Source: Ficedula albicollis
Taxonomy: Eukaryota > Chordata > Aves > Passeriformes > Muscicapidae
Assembly (NCBI RefSeq): GCF_000247815.1
Contig: NC_021681.1
Coordinates: 7,922,010 to 7,986,009 of the forward strand
Direction: 5' to 3'
Length of the DNA stretch: 64,000 nt
Numbering within the stretch: position 1 is the stretch's first letter; the number at the start of each line of letters is the position of its first letter. This document shows positions 28,954 through 41,110 of the stretch, in pieces. The translations under genes and the position numbers were made by a program. Under the pieces are notes generated by a model, which was not told the DNA's origin, did not search any database, and saw only the letters and a program-made list of their open reading frames with translations.

Positions 28954-29620
28954 ATGTATCAAACACGTTTTGAGACAAATTCCAGCACTGATATGGAATC
29001 CACTAGGGCTGTAAATGACCAGAGGATTTCTCAGACACTCACTGGATCATGCCTGTGGCTGGTGGGAAGTGGTGTTGGGAGCCTGGCTGCTCCAGCCTGG
29101 GACTCCCTGCTGCCTGCAGTCATTCTGGGGACCTGGAGTCTCTGCCCAGCTGAGGGATGCTGCTGCTGCCACTTTACTGTAGCCCACCGAGCCAGCAGCC
29201 AAGCTGGGCATCCCAGAGCAGCCCAGAGACGGGGGCACAGCACTCTGGGGATGCTGACAGGCGTGCACAGCGTGCCATGGACGAGGGGTGGATTTCCACA
29301 GCTCCCGTGGGGAGGAATCACACAAAACACGAGCACAGGCACTCAGGGCTCCTTCCCCCTTTTCAGCTGAGCCAGAAGGTCACTGGTGAAAGCACACACA
29401 GACAAAAAACACACAAACACTCATGGATCCCTGGGGTACCAGCACCTCCTGCCCCTCTGAGCTGCGTGACAGGACACAGAGTGGCACTGAGTGTGTGCAT
29501 CAGTTGTGCTGAGGCACAGAACCCTGCCGTGGCAGACAGCAGCACCTAAATCCTGCGGAAAGAAACTGCTCACCCTGGGGATGGTTTGAGTGCAGGGCAC
29601 CAATACAGTCCCTTCCTCTC
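28954..29620. other. GC-rich island with overlapping open frames
   Basis: GC content rises sharply over about 28960-29600 in otherwise A+T-rich DNA and scattered CpGs are present. One plus-strand frame starts with ATG at 28954 and runs 138 codons to 29370; other frames on both strands are also open here, so openness mainly reflects composition. The right part contains an A/C-rich run at about 29393-29420. It might be a CpG-poor regulatory island, a non-coding transcript exon or an old GC-biased patch. No domain is recognised. Confidence 0.4.
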
Positions 29621-32306
29621 AGGGACTTGGCTCCAGATGGAGGAAGCTGGCAGGTCCTGGAAGGTGCTGCAGTGTTTCATAGCTAATGAATAACCAACAT
29701 ATGCAACTGAGAGAAAGTGTGAGGTGGGGGCCAAAGAGTACAACCTAAATAATTCATGAGGCTAGAAGTATTTGTCGTGAAAAAAAAAAAAAAATTGACA
29801 AATTAGATTTTGACTTTTTGAGATTTGTTGTGTTTCCCACTCTACCCCACCCCCTACACCCAATTAGAAATTTGATTTTTAATGATAGAGCTTCTATGAA
29901 TATTGAAATAATTCTTCTGAATAAGTTATGTATTAAATTAGATTTTAAAAATCCATCCCTCTCTATCCTCTTTAGGTTCTTGAGCATAGTAATCAATATA
30001 ATTGATGTAATGCAATACTTCAAATGCAATACTTTGAATTTCTATTAATCTGCCTGAAAATAAATGCAGGGTTGTTTATTAATAAAATAAAACATATCTG
30101 TTATTCTGTAAAAAATATAATCCCAGGCACAATGATACCAAGCAAACAAAATATACCTAGTTCATTGTTTTGTGAATGACAAGAGAGACTCAGAACTCCG
30201 CTGCTCATTGCAGATATCTGTGGTACAGATTCTGTGTGTCTTTGCTGGCAGCACAGCTCAAAATTCTTCAGTGCAGGGAATCCTTGGAAGACTGCAAAGT
30301 TCAGATTTCAAGTTCCCTGGCATGTGGGGTACAAATACTGAATCTTTAGAATGAGGAGAACAGGACCTTGTCTGCTCTGCCCGCACTGCTGACATCCTCT
30401 CCCTCTGCCCTTAGTTTCTCTATGTGTAAAATGCAGTTGCTCTGTTTGGGAGGAGTAGAAAGCACAACTCTCTTACACTTTGAAATGTTTTAAATCTTTA
30501 GATTAAATGGAATGGAAATCTGAAGTGTTTGTTGTTTACTTAAGTGACGGGGTCCCTTTGCTCTTGCAGGGTCTGAACTAACTATTAACAGTTTTATTAA
30601 CTCTCTGAAGTGGAGGTTCAGTCCTCACGTGGACAAGATCTTGATGCTATCTGGACAAATAAAAATCTCAACTCTTCTAGCTAAACCACAGCTTTTAAAG
30701 AAGGATATATAAGGAAACATAGAAGAGAGGTTTGCCACTGATTGGTCTCTGGGTTTCCTAGGACCTGGACACAAGTAAACAGAAGCAACTTATTGGTGTT
30801 GAATATTTCCCCATGGGAACCTCAAACTTTCTAAAGAAGAATGCAAAAAATTCAACAACTCTTGGGACCCAGCCCCAAAACTATAGTTTCCTAAACACTG
30901 ATCATTATTTTTTCATCAATCTTAAAAATTCCCATTTGGTTGCTCAGAATTTTTGTGGCTGCTTAAAGTAAGCTAATGTTGATCCCTGAATACTGTTTGA
31001 GATGCAAACACATTTTGAAAGTTTTAAAACATTGACCTTCAGCTATAATTTACAGAATTATAGCTAGGAATTTTTTCTAGACTAGGAGATGGATTTACTG
31101 ACATAAACTGGATAAAGCATAGTCTTTGAGTATCTTCTTATGGTTAAAAATAGACTTATTTCTGCAAGTAATCGAGACAGCAATGCTGTGATGGTATTCA
31201 GGAAAAATCATGGTCTTGTTCCTGAAATGCATCTTCCCCATACTACTATTTCTGTGTAGTGTTTTTACATTTGTTGTTGTAATGAAATGGGTAGCTGGAA
31301 TTAACAGCAATGAAAGGGTCTTTGAATTCTCTTGCAGTGGTTTGTCTTGCAAGCTTTCCTCATATAATTTGTGGATTGGCTCAATGGACTAATGGCTTCT
31401 GTAATTAGATTAACTAAATGCAAAATACATTTGCTTTAACTCTGAACTTCTTAACGTTTCCATGGATAAAAAAAACTCCAGGAAAACAATCCCTAAAACT
31501 TCTAAGATTTTATTTCATTTCTCATTTCTTTTCTACCATCTCCAATGTTAATTAAAGTTTTTCTGGCAGTATATGAAATTAGCATCTAGTGGTAATTACT
31601 TTGTGTGATCATAATGATTTTGAGATGTATAGAAGTTTGTTTCCATATCTGTTTAATTTGCTGCTCCAGAGATTATCTTAAAATGCATTGGTCTATAAAA
31701 GAACTTTACCGAATGAACTGAGTTCCACTCTCTTTTATGCTCTCTTTTTGATTATAGTCTATCTTCTTACTGGGTCCATGTCAGTTAGATCCAAACCATA
31801 TCTAAAGTAACCAAGAAAATTCAGCAGTGTTTTAAGTGTGAGCATAGGGATGAAACAACTCCTAGAGAGGAATGTTTATTGTCAGTTTGTAAAGAGGTTT
31901 CCATGATGTACAGTTTGCATTTGCTCAGATGATAATACCTGGCTGCAGGTGACCTTTCAGCATGTTCCCCCTTCCTATTAAACCTCTGTTGTTGCTTAAA
32001 ATAAAGTGACTATTCGATAAAACTCAGCAAAAAGCCTCAGGGCTACTCACTTCTAAAAAAACAAACTGAACCTATCAGATAAAGCTGTCAGGGCTTGGGC
32101 TTTATCTAACGCTGCACACTCTTTTATAAATTGATTCACTTTTCTGCCAGCCCCACATGTCTGTGAAATAGCTTGGCTGCAGGTACAACTACAATTATTA
32201 TTCTGCCTGGGGTGATTTGTGTGGTCTTAGAGCCCGGCACGCATCCATTTATGCTCAGAGAGATGGGAGATAAGGCAGACACCAGCCTGCACTGCAGGCA
32301 GACACA
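29621..32306. other. Non-coding A+T-rich DNA
   Basis: No coding sequence or transposon recognised. An A-run occurs at about 29780-29794. Confidence 0.55.
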
Positions 32307-33355
32307 GCCAGGGGCAGGGGCAGGGGCACAGGCAGGGACAGGGGCAGGGGCACATGCAGGGGCAGAGCCAGGGACAGGGGCAGAGACAGGGACACAGGCA
32401 GGGACAGGGGCAGGGACAGAGCCAGGGACAGGGACACAGGCAGGGCCAGGGCCAGGGACACAGGCAGGGACAGGGGCAGAGACAGGGACACAGGCAGGGA
32501 CAGGGGCAGAGACAGGGACACAGGCAGGGACAGGGGCAGAGACAGGGACACAGGCAGGGACAGGGGCAGAGACAGGGACACAGGCAGGGACAGGGGCAGA
32601 GACAGGGACACAGGCAGGGACAGGGGCAGAGACAGGGACACAGGCAGGGACAGGGGCAGAGACAGGGACACAGGCAGGGACAGGGGCAGAGACAGGGACA
32701 CAGGCAGGGACAGGGGCAGAGACAGGGACACAGGCAGGGACAGGGGCAGAGACAGGGACACAGGCAGGGACAGGGGCAGAGACAGGGACACAGGCAGGGA
32801 CAGGGGCAGAGACAGGGACACAGGCAGGGACAGGGGCAGAGACAGGGACACAGGCAGGGACAGGGGCAGAGACAGGGACACAGGCAGGGACAGGGGCAGA
32901 GACAGGGACAGGGACACAGGCAGGGCCAGGGGCAGAGACAGGGACAGGGACAGAGCCAGGGCCAGGGACAGAGCCAGGGACAGGGACACAGGCAGGGCCA
33001 GGGCCAGGGACACAGGCAGGGACAGGGGCAGAGACAGGGACAGGGACACAGGCAGGGCCAGGGGCAGAGACAGGGACAGGGACAGAGCCAGGGCCAGGGA
33101 CAGAGCCAGGGACAGGGACACAGGCAGGGCCAGGGCCAGGGACACAGGCAGGGACAGGGGCAGAGACAGGGACAGGGACACAGGCAGGGCCAGGGGCAGA
33201 GACAGGGACAGGGACAGAGCCAGGGCCAACCAGGGCCAGGGACAGAGCCAGGGGCACAGGCACAAGGGACAGGGGCAGAGCCAGGGACACAACGAGGGCC
33301 AGGGACAGAGCCAGGGGCACAGGCACAGCCAGGGGCACAGCCAGGCCAGGGACAG
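32307..33355 (+). repeat. G-rich minisatellite with 30-bp and 132-bp periods
   Basis: About 1,050 bp built from hexamers of the CAGGGA / CAGGGG / CAGAGA / CAGGCC type. The core, 32461-32910, is fifteen 30-bp units that look identical. From 32899 a second period of 132 bp appears, with equivalent points at 32899, 33031 and 33163. The edges (32307-32460 and 33200-33355) hold degenerate hexamers. Because every period is a multiple of three and the motif has no stop triplet, several frames stay open on both strands for about 350-440 codons; these are not evidence of a protein. Spaced GGG runs with loops of 3-9 nt give G-quadruplex potential on the plus strand. Confidence 0.95.
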
Positions 33356-35911
33356 TCCCACTGGAAAAGCCATGGCCTTGATACCTGGCTGCATCCAAAT
33401 GCTGTGCCACGGGAATCTGCCTGGTACTGACTGCAGGGAGGCCATTCATGCTTAGGGATGTCTGCAGGCTCCTATGGAAATCAATGGCATGCTGCTATTT
33501 TCCTCTATCATAATTATAGGTAGTTACATGGATGTGTGTTAAGATATTGTAATTTTGTATTTGCATTGTTTTTAATTTTGTATAAACAATTTATTTTTTT
33601 TCAGGAAATACTTTCCCCTTTCCCCTTCCCTTTCCTCTTAGACTCATTACTTTCTTAGACTGGGGGAAAAATGAATTTTTAGATGGACACCACCTTGCTA
33701 ATAACAGACCAGGGAGCGTGTTACTTAGAGCACATGACTGCTCATATCTGTGCTGTGAATCTTGTACTTTCATTTCTTCCCCTGTAGCCTGAGTAGGCTC
33801 ACTGAGGTACAGTGCAATGTGCCTTTATCTAGCTTAGCAAAATCCAGGAAAAATTAAACATGGAAAAATCTCAGAATGTAATGGCTAGATATAAAAATAT
33901 AATTATTTTAGAACTATAAAAGCAGACATTAAATGCAGGCATAGGGGTAGCATCTAAAACTAATATTATTTTGAAAAGTAAGAAAACCTTCACATTAAAA
34001 CATGTCAGTATTTCAAATTGGTAATGTCCTTTCAACCAATTGTTAAGAAAACGCAGATAACCAACAAAATAAATGAAGAGATAAAGTATGAATGTGCCAC
34101 TTTATATAAACATTACAGGGTCTTCTTCTCTCATGAGTAGATTTAGTTTGCCAGCTGGCAGTTGGAAATATTTTTTCTTAAAATCTAGTTTGAAATTTTG
34201 TGTGATGGGAATAGTTGTTTTAAGTAAACTGTATTTTCTTAAAGCAGAAAAAATAACCCTTTAGGGTAACTTTATGCCATTGCAGAGCTTGCTAATAAAG
34301 ACGTTTGTATTGCATTATTTCAGAATATTGATCTGATAACAATTTTGTATTTATATTACTATTTCTTCAAATAAAAAAAATCAAGAACATTATGAGCGAG
34401 CTTAAATATTTAATTTTTTTTTAATTTCACAGAGATTTTTCTAATATACTTTCAATTACAATTTTTAAAAATTACCTTTTGTTTTTCTGTCATAGGGAAT
34501 AACTCAGTTTCCCTATTGCCTGCTCCAATGGCCAGGTAGAAAAACAAACAACAAAGTAATTGCTTTTATAAAAATGCTCTGTCCACCTTGAGGTTTAACT
34601 TAAATTATTATAAAAAGGCAAAATAGATTTCTCAGAGTTGGAAAGAAAAACTCTACCTCTGGTCTGCTTGGACAGACTGACATGCTCACAGCCAGTGGAA
34701 ATACAGCTGGATGAGGCACTGAGACCACACCTCTTCAAAGGGGAGCTCTGAAAGTTGTTATTGTTTCATCCTGCTGGAAAAAAGATCCCACAGATAGTAC
34801 TGTTACTAACATTCCTAAAATGGGGACCTAAAGGTTTAATTAATTTGATTAAAGAAAAGCAAACAAATATGGAAAAGTTCAGAGAGCTGCAGTTCTCACT
34901 GATGTCATGGAAAATGTGTTGACTGGGCATTTTTTAGAAGTAAGTCACATCTTGGAAAGCAGCTCATGCAATGCTGGGAGCAAAGAAAATAAACGCGCAG
35001 GCATTGGAAAATAAAGACAATTGTTTAATAGGATGTGGCAACTGGAAAAAATGTCTTTCTTCTCAGCTGAAGCAAGTGATCACAGCCGTGTTTCCAACCA
35101 GCAGCGTCAGTGGTCAGATGAAGAAATAAATGCACGTGTCTCAGTTACAGGTCTTGTCTTTGCTGCCCCTGTACTGAACAAAAAGGCTTCAATCCCTAGC
35201 TCAGTATTGCTGAGCTGCACCATCTGTGAATCATAGAGGGAGATCGACCATAGCTCTTACAGATCTGAACCCAAAAATGAAGGACTGTTGTGGGAAGTGC
35301 CTAAAGTAATACAGAAATATATGAGTAAAAAGCACAGAGACGTAGCTACACAGTTTTACCAGCAATGTGCTTATATATTGTGTAGAATTTTGGCCCCATA
35401 TTAATTCCACTACCTGTGACTGTGAGTAAGCTTGCAAATTAAGATGTTTCATAGGCTTTTGATCATTGCAAAAATATGTGAAGCTTCTTTGAAGCTCCTG
35501 TATTAGCCTACCATGCTGCTCTGGGAAAGTATATGACTAAGTCAGAGACAGTTTAATGCTGGATTTGGCCTTCAGGCTCCCAGCTAATGGTTTTGAGTGT
35601 AACTAAATGTATACAATGAACCAAACAGGCTTTGGTTGGGTTGGGTTTTGTTTTGTTTTTCACAATTGGCACAGCGCAGTGCTGTTTAAAGTGTGAAAAG
35701 AATTCTGCCTAAAGAAACTGCAAAGTGACAGAACAGCTTTCCCCAGAGAGAGAATGTGCAATATCAAGCATACAAACTGTAGGGTCCACTGAATAAGAGA
35801 GGGTACAAGGGAAACTCATTTTGAGGAAGCAGAGATCAATATTTCCTGCAGCAAATACTGGCAAAAAAAAAGTAGCATCAAGAAGAAAGATGCTGTAACG
35901 TTAAAAGACAT
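33356..35911. other. Non-coding A+T-rich DNA
   Basis: No gene recognised. A pyrimidine-rich run occurs near 33600-33640, and a G/T-rich run at 35629-35660. Confidence 0.55.
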
Positions 35912-36178
35912 GAGATTTACTATATTTCTTATGGCATAGAAAAGGACTGAGGTATTTTTTAAAAATGATTGGTGGAGCATGAGATTTACTATATTTCTTA
36001 TGGCATAGAAAAGGACTGAGGTATTTTTTAAAAATGATTGGTGGAGTAAACTCAGGGCTTTGAAAGATATGGCTGCACAACGAGATTTACTATATTTCTT
36101 ATGGCGTAGAAAAGGACTGAGGTATTTTTTAAAAATGATTGGTGGAGTAAACTCAGGGCTTTGAAAGATATGGCTGCA
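35912..36178. repeat. Nested triplication, periods 69 and 101 bp
   Basis: Three copies of a block beginning GAGATTTACTATATTTC start at 35912, 35981 and 36082. Copies 2 and 3 share an extra 32-bp tail (TAAACTCAGGG... to GGCTGCAC) that copy 1 lacks. The differences between copies are few, for instance one A/G. A 69-bp duplication beside or within a 101-bp one explains the pattern. Confidence 0.93.
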
Positions 36179-36359
36179 CCAGCATCTTAATATAACATAC
36201 AGATGAATGTTAGTCTCACAATTTATCTTAGTTCAGTTGCTCCAGAGTACAAAACAGATATACTGGTAATTAAATTAAACTTGTTGTTTCTTTCTTTCTT
36301 TCACTATTGGTTAGCTAGAAACCATTTTTTATGACTTAGCAATAACAAGCATTGATTTG

Positions 36360-36840
36360 TGTGCCTTGTAATCTATTTGTTCTTGCATGCATCTCTCCCA
36401 CACCCACCCACGCTCTCAGCTTCGAGTAATCACAATGCCACAGTGCTGGGGGGGGAGAAACACAATTAATTTTAGCATGTAATCACTGTGAGAAGGTCAT
36501 AATCCCTCACTTTTAGCCAGCTGTTGTCACAATTTCACACTGACAATTCTGGCACAATGAATGAAATGTATAAAAATTGCCCTCAATGAGAAATGCTCCC
36601 CCTTAAGTCGCTCACTATGTGATAGAGGGAGACTGATTTATGCCCTGTGCCATGTATGAAGTTGTAGTCGATTCACTTTGGACAAAAATGTTAAATGAAC
36701 TAATTAAAGAATAAGCCCTAACCAGATGGGTTTGTTGCTGCATCAGTAAATACAGGCCAGTAATAAATGATCTGCAGATTCAGTTTTTAAACTATCCATG
36801 GATAATTCTAATTAAATTGCCCTGCTAAAAGTACACCAAA
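36360..36840. promoter_or_regulatory. Candidate conserved non-coding element
   Basis: A complex, low-repeat block rich in homeodomain-type cores (CAATTAATTT, AATTAAAG, TCTAATTAAATT) together with CAGCTG and ATGATCTGCAG motifs. This balanced, motif-dense texture is typical of vertebrate developmental enhancers and differs from the neutral DNA around it. The call is by texture only; no alignment was possible and no target gene is in the window. Confidence 0.3.
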
Positions 36841-37619
36841 ATACCATAATAAACGTGGAGTATCTGATCCAGAAGAATTTCTGGAGTGTGTTGCAGCATA
36901 TTAGTTTCATTATGTAAATGGGAGTCCCTGAGGTGGTTCTGAGAGCTAAACCCTTCCCTGCCAGATGCAGAAATATGCCAAGTACCTGCTTTTCCTAGGT
37001 GAAGGTTTAACAAAATCATGGCATGCATTCTTCTAAAAGGGTCAAACTAGGTTTTAGCAAGAAGGGAATGAATTTTGGTTCTATATAAAGAGATGAGGGG
37101 GAAAAACATAATTTATAGAGTTGTGAATGATTTTTTCAAAGCGTATTTAATTTTGAGCCAATTATCTGAACAGAAAACTGAAAAGTCTGACACATGGACA
37201 GGCACATCAGCTGGCAATTCTGGGGCAGGAGAGTGAACCGTGGGTGGGAAAGTGAGGGTTGGGGTGCACAGAGATTCCCAGCTGCAGCCACACTCAGTGG
37301 AGATCCTCACACCACAGACCACATGAAGAAGCTCTGAGACCTCTCTAGAACTAAACATTCCTGACATGTTTATCTTAGGAATGATTAAAATCTGTTTAAA
37401 ATACATAATCCTTTGGAGGAGAATGGAGGAAATCACCACCCCTCACTTTTGATCTGCTCTTAATTACAATTTCCTACCAGCAATTCTGACACAAGAAATC
37501 AACTACACAAAAATCATCCTACTCCATATATTAGAAGCAGGTGTTTGTTTCATCAAGTCCATTTCAGCAGCTTTTTCACTTGGCCACATTTCAAGATGTG
37601 ACAAAAAGAGAATTGTTTT
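36841..37619. other. Non-coding DNA
   Basis: Nothing recognised. Confidence 0.5.
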
Positions 37620-37905
37620 CTCATCCTCCCTCCCCCACCTCTCTCTGCCCTGTTTCTCTTTGCTCTTTCCTCTCCCCACTCCTGTTCTCTTGCACTCACA
37701 TGTGCTGTCACACACTTGCTTTTCCCCTCTCATATCTCCTGCTCTCTCTTTCCCTCTTATTTTCACCCCCCTTCTCTCTCATTACATGTGCTGTCACACA
37801 CTTGCTTTTCCCCTCTCATATCTCCTGCTCTCTCTTTCCCTCTTATTTTCACCCCCCTTCTCTCTCATTTGCGTTTTCCCTTTTCCTATCTTACCTTTTC
37901 TGAAT
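37620..37905. repeat. Pyrimidine-rich tract containing an 86-bp tandem duplication
   Basis: The plus strand is strongly C/T-rich throughout. Within it, copies 37698-37783 and 37784-37869 are head to tail with no difference that I can see. Long polypyrimidine tracts can adopt triplex structures and are prone to replication slippage. Confidence 0.9.
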
Positions 37906-38559
37906 TTCCCATGGTGAAATTTTTTGTTGTAATATATGAAAATGAGATGCAAATAATAAATTTGCAGTCGATTCTAGAAATATCAGAGCTCATAAAAATA
38001 ACTGTATAGGATTATGTATCAATGCTCAACCTCTGAAATTAGGGAAATGTCACTGTAGTTGCAAAAACTTTGTTCTTTCTATTTAATATACTTGATAGTC
38101 CTTAATACTGGAAGAAAAGTGGATTTTGGAGCTCATCCAAGCTGGTAACAACTGAGGACTCGCAAAATCAGTCTGTATTTACAAGATAATATTCTGTACC
38201 ATACTGCAACCTTACAATATTAGATCCTTATCAAACCATTTATATTTTTTCAGACATGAGCTTCTGCTTGCTTCCCTTGTGCCACTGAGAGGAAGTAGAG
38301 AGGAGTATTTTCCAGGGGTGTTTGCAGCATTTAATCCATAGATCCTCCAAGCTTGGCAACCTCTGAAAAAGAGCCCACTGCTAAAGGTGTTTTTTAATCC
38401 TGGTGTTTTTTAATTCTGCTACTCTACAGTGTCTCTCTCTTTGATGTGGCAATTTAATTAGCAGAGCATTAATTGCTAGAACTGTGGGACCTTCACAGCC
38501 ACATCTTACAAATAAGCTTCTTTTCCAAAATAAAAGTAATAATAATAAAAAATCCCAAT
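37906..38559. other. Non-coding DNA
   Basis: Nothing recognised. Confidence 0.5.
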
Positions 38560-38780
38560 CTCTTTGAATTGTCGTTACAGAGAAACCTCTTCCTAATTTC
38601 CCCAGATTATTTTATTACTTTTCCCTCTGTTTCTCTCATATTGTCCCAGTTTAGGACAAATCTGGGGAAAGACCTCCAAAGGGCCCCCCAGAAAGTATAT
38701 CCCCCTGTTCCTAATCCCTTTTCTAATTTTACCTGTCTTACCTTCATTTCTCTGGTTTCTCCTGTGTGTGTAGGAAGCCA
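38560..38780. mobile_element. Possible degraded transposon or LTR-type fragment
   Basis: About 220 bp with composition unlike the flanks: runs of C (GGGCCCCCC, TATCCCCC) and TTCC pyrimidine blocks, and on the minus strand a lysine/arginine/glycine-rich open frame of 62 codons (38593-38781). The texture recalls leader regions of avian endogenous retroviruses, but no terminal repeats, primer-binding site or target duplication were found. Confidence 0.2.
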
Positions 38781-40557
38781 TTTAAAGGATCTTGTTCCTG
38801 TTTGTACATCCTGATCATGGTCATACCAATAGCCAGTGCGGGAAAAGTAGATTTTTTAAAAAAAGCTATTCTGTTTGTTGTGTTTTGTTAAGCAGGATTT
38901 CCTCCTACATCATGCTTCTGATTAGGCTCTAGATTTGGGAAGCAAGCAGAGAACTTTCTTATTTAACTTTATTTAGGGAAGTAGCTCAGCACACTCGAGT
39001 CTCATTCTTTTCAATATATAACCATCCTTCTGAACCTAGACAAAGTCAGTCCCCACAGAGCCACTGGTATTTTAGAAAATGTGCATGGTGTTGATAGAAT
39101 AGAAATATTTTTATGATGGGCAAAATTTAGGGACTTCTCCAGAGTTTGCACAGGTACCAATGATTGCAGTGACTCTCTGGGGCAGGGAATACCTGTGATT
39201 ATTTTGGGGGTGACAAAAGAGTGTTAGATTTAACGTCTGCCATGTCACTTGAAAGAGATGCACATTCCAGCTTGTGGTTTTGAGAGGATCTTGGTGAGTT
39301 AAGTGGAAAAATGTGGATATTTGTTAATAACCATGTCAATCAATTTTCTTGTTTGTAAATAGGGAAGAGAAGAGAGAAACCCTTCAGGGGATCAGAAAAC
39401 CTTGAGGATGTCCCTTTGGCTTTCTTTTTCACTTTAGAGAGTCTCTTTATGTAAAAAATAAGCCCCATGGCATGTGAAAGGTGAAATGGTGGCTGCTCAG
39501 GAGGGTGAGAGCTGAGCAGGCACTGGAGAATTCAGTTTGGAGGGAAGGTTTCTAATTTTAGAGTCTGATTTTGCAAGTGCTTCAGTGTGTACATAACTCT
39601 ACTCACAACCAGAGAGGAAGGAAGCACAAACACGTGTTTCTGCAAGAGCTTTTGTGCAATTTCTGAATGGATTTTTTCCACGAGTCCTGAGATGAATTGA
39701 TGGTAGTAATTAAACAGCTCAACTTTGGTTTGGAGTGCTTTTGGGGTTTTTCCCCTTTATTGGTTTGGGATCAGAGGAAATCTTTCTGTAAAGAATTAGA
39801 TATTTTTTCCATATAGTATATTAGGCATAATTTCGTGACAACACTTATCTGGTTTAGGGGGTTTTTAAATCTGACTTCTTTCTTCTCTTTCCTCTTGTTT
39901 GTAGCCTCAATTTTTTTTTTCATTCACAAGTGCTGTCATCTCTCAAAGCATGCTGTGACTGAATATTATCTTCCAGAGACCTATTTGGCTTTCACTGGGC
40001 TTTTTCTTAGTGAGTCATTTCTCTAAGGATTTTTTCCTTACTCTGCTGAATACAGTTTCACCATGATGAGTCTCTATTATCTGTGACACACCATAACCAT
40101 GCTGGTTTTATGTGTATTTTGTAGCAGTATCTCTAAAAACAAAGAAAAATACATTTCTAGAAGTGAGAGGGACATAGATTACCTGAAAAAAAAGGGACAT
40201 CTGTTTTCAACATTTTGGTATTTTTTGTATAATAAAGCTTGCGCTAAAACTATTTATGAAAATTTAGAAAATGGAATTTCTTTTTAAAAAGACTTAAAAA
40301 TGAGTGTCAAGAGCAGCCACCTCTCAGTGGTTCCCAAGTGATGAGTGAATCAGGCTGGTGACTGGAGCAATTCACTCAAACATGGCCCAGTTTTATGTCA
40401 TGGTGATTTTAGGATTGGGTTTGTCCACCTTGGCTGAAAATCAGGAAGAAAGAGATCTGACCCAAATTTTCATTTTAATGCAAATTAACCCTGATAATAC
40501 TTTGTGTTAAAAAGATTTTATCTTAACCCCTAATATTTTCAAGGTGTCGAAATCTAC
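38781..40557. other. Non-coding DNA
   Basis: Nothing recognised. Confidence 0.5.
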
Positions 40558-41110
40558 CTCTATAACCTTTTCAAGGAGTATTGGAGAAAAATATTGTCTG
40601 CAAAATCTCAGGGTTTGATTCCACTCACCTAACTGAATTCAAATATATCTCAAAAATATAATCTTAGTTTATGGCATTACTGAGGGAAAATAAACTAAAG
40701 GTGTTTTATCATTTCTATTTGTAGGTTTTAATCTCTGAGTCATGAAATCACAGGACTTGGTGAATGGATGGCAGTGATGTGTAGCCAACCACACGTGCAT
40801 GTGTGTGTGCATAGATTCACCTTCAGACACAATGCTCTATAACCTTTTCAAGAAGTATTGGAGAAAAATATTGTCTGCAAAATCTCAGGGTTTGATTCCA
40901 CTCACCTAACTGAATTCAAATGTATCTCAAAAATATAATCTTAGTTTATGGCGTTACTGAGGGAAAATAAACTAAAGTGTTTTATCATTTCTATCTGTAG
41001 GTTTTAATCTCTGAGTCATGAAATCACAGGACTTGGTGAATGGATGGCAGTGATGTGTAGCCAACCACACGTGCATGTGTGTGTGCATAGATTCACCTTC
41101 AGACACAATG
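40558..41110. repeat. Tandem duplication, period 277 bp
   Basis: Copies 40558-40834 and 40835-41110 are head to tail, the longest clean duplication not interrupted by poly-G. I count about four substitutions and one single-base indel (a G in GGTGTTTT). Each copy ends with a CACGTGCATGTGTGTGTGCA stretch. Confidence 0.93.

Noticed and set aside
32461..32910. Regular 30-bp repeats that might suggest a CRISPR array
   Set aside because: The units are contiguous with no unique spacers, and the host is a eukaryote.
32136..33449. Frames of about 350-440 codons on both strands over the minisatellite
   Set aside because: Openness is forced by a stop-free repeat whose period is a multiple of three; several phases are open together and no non-repeat domain is present.
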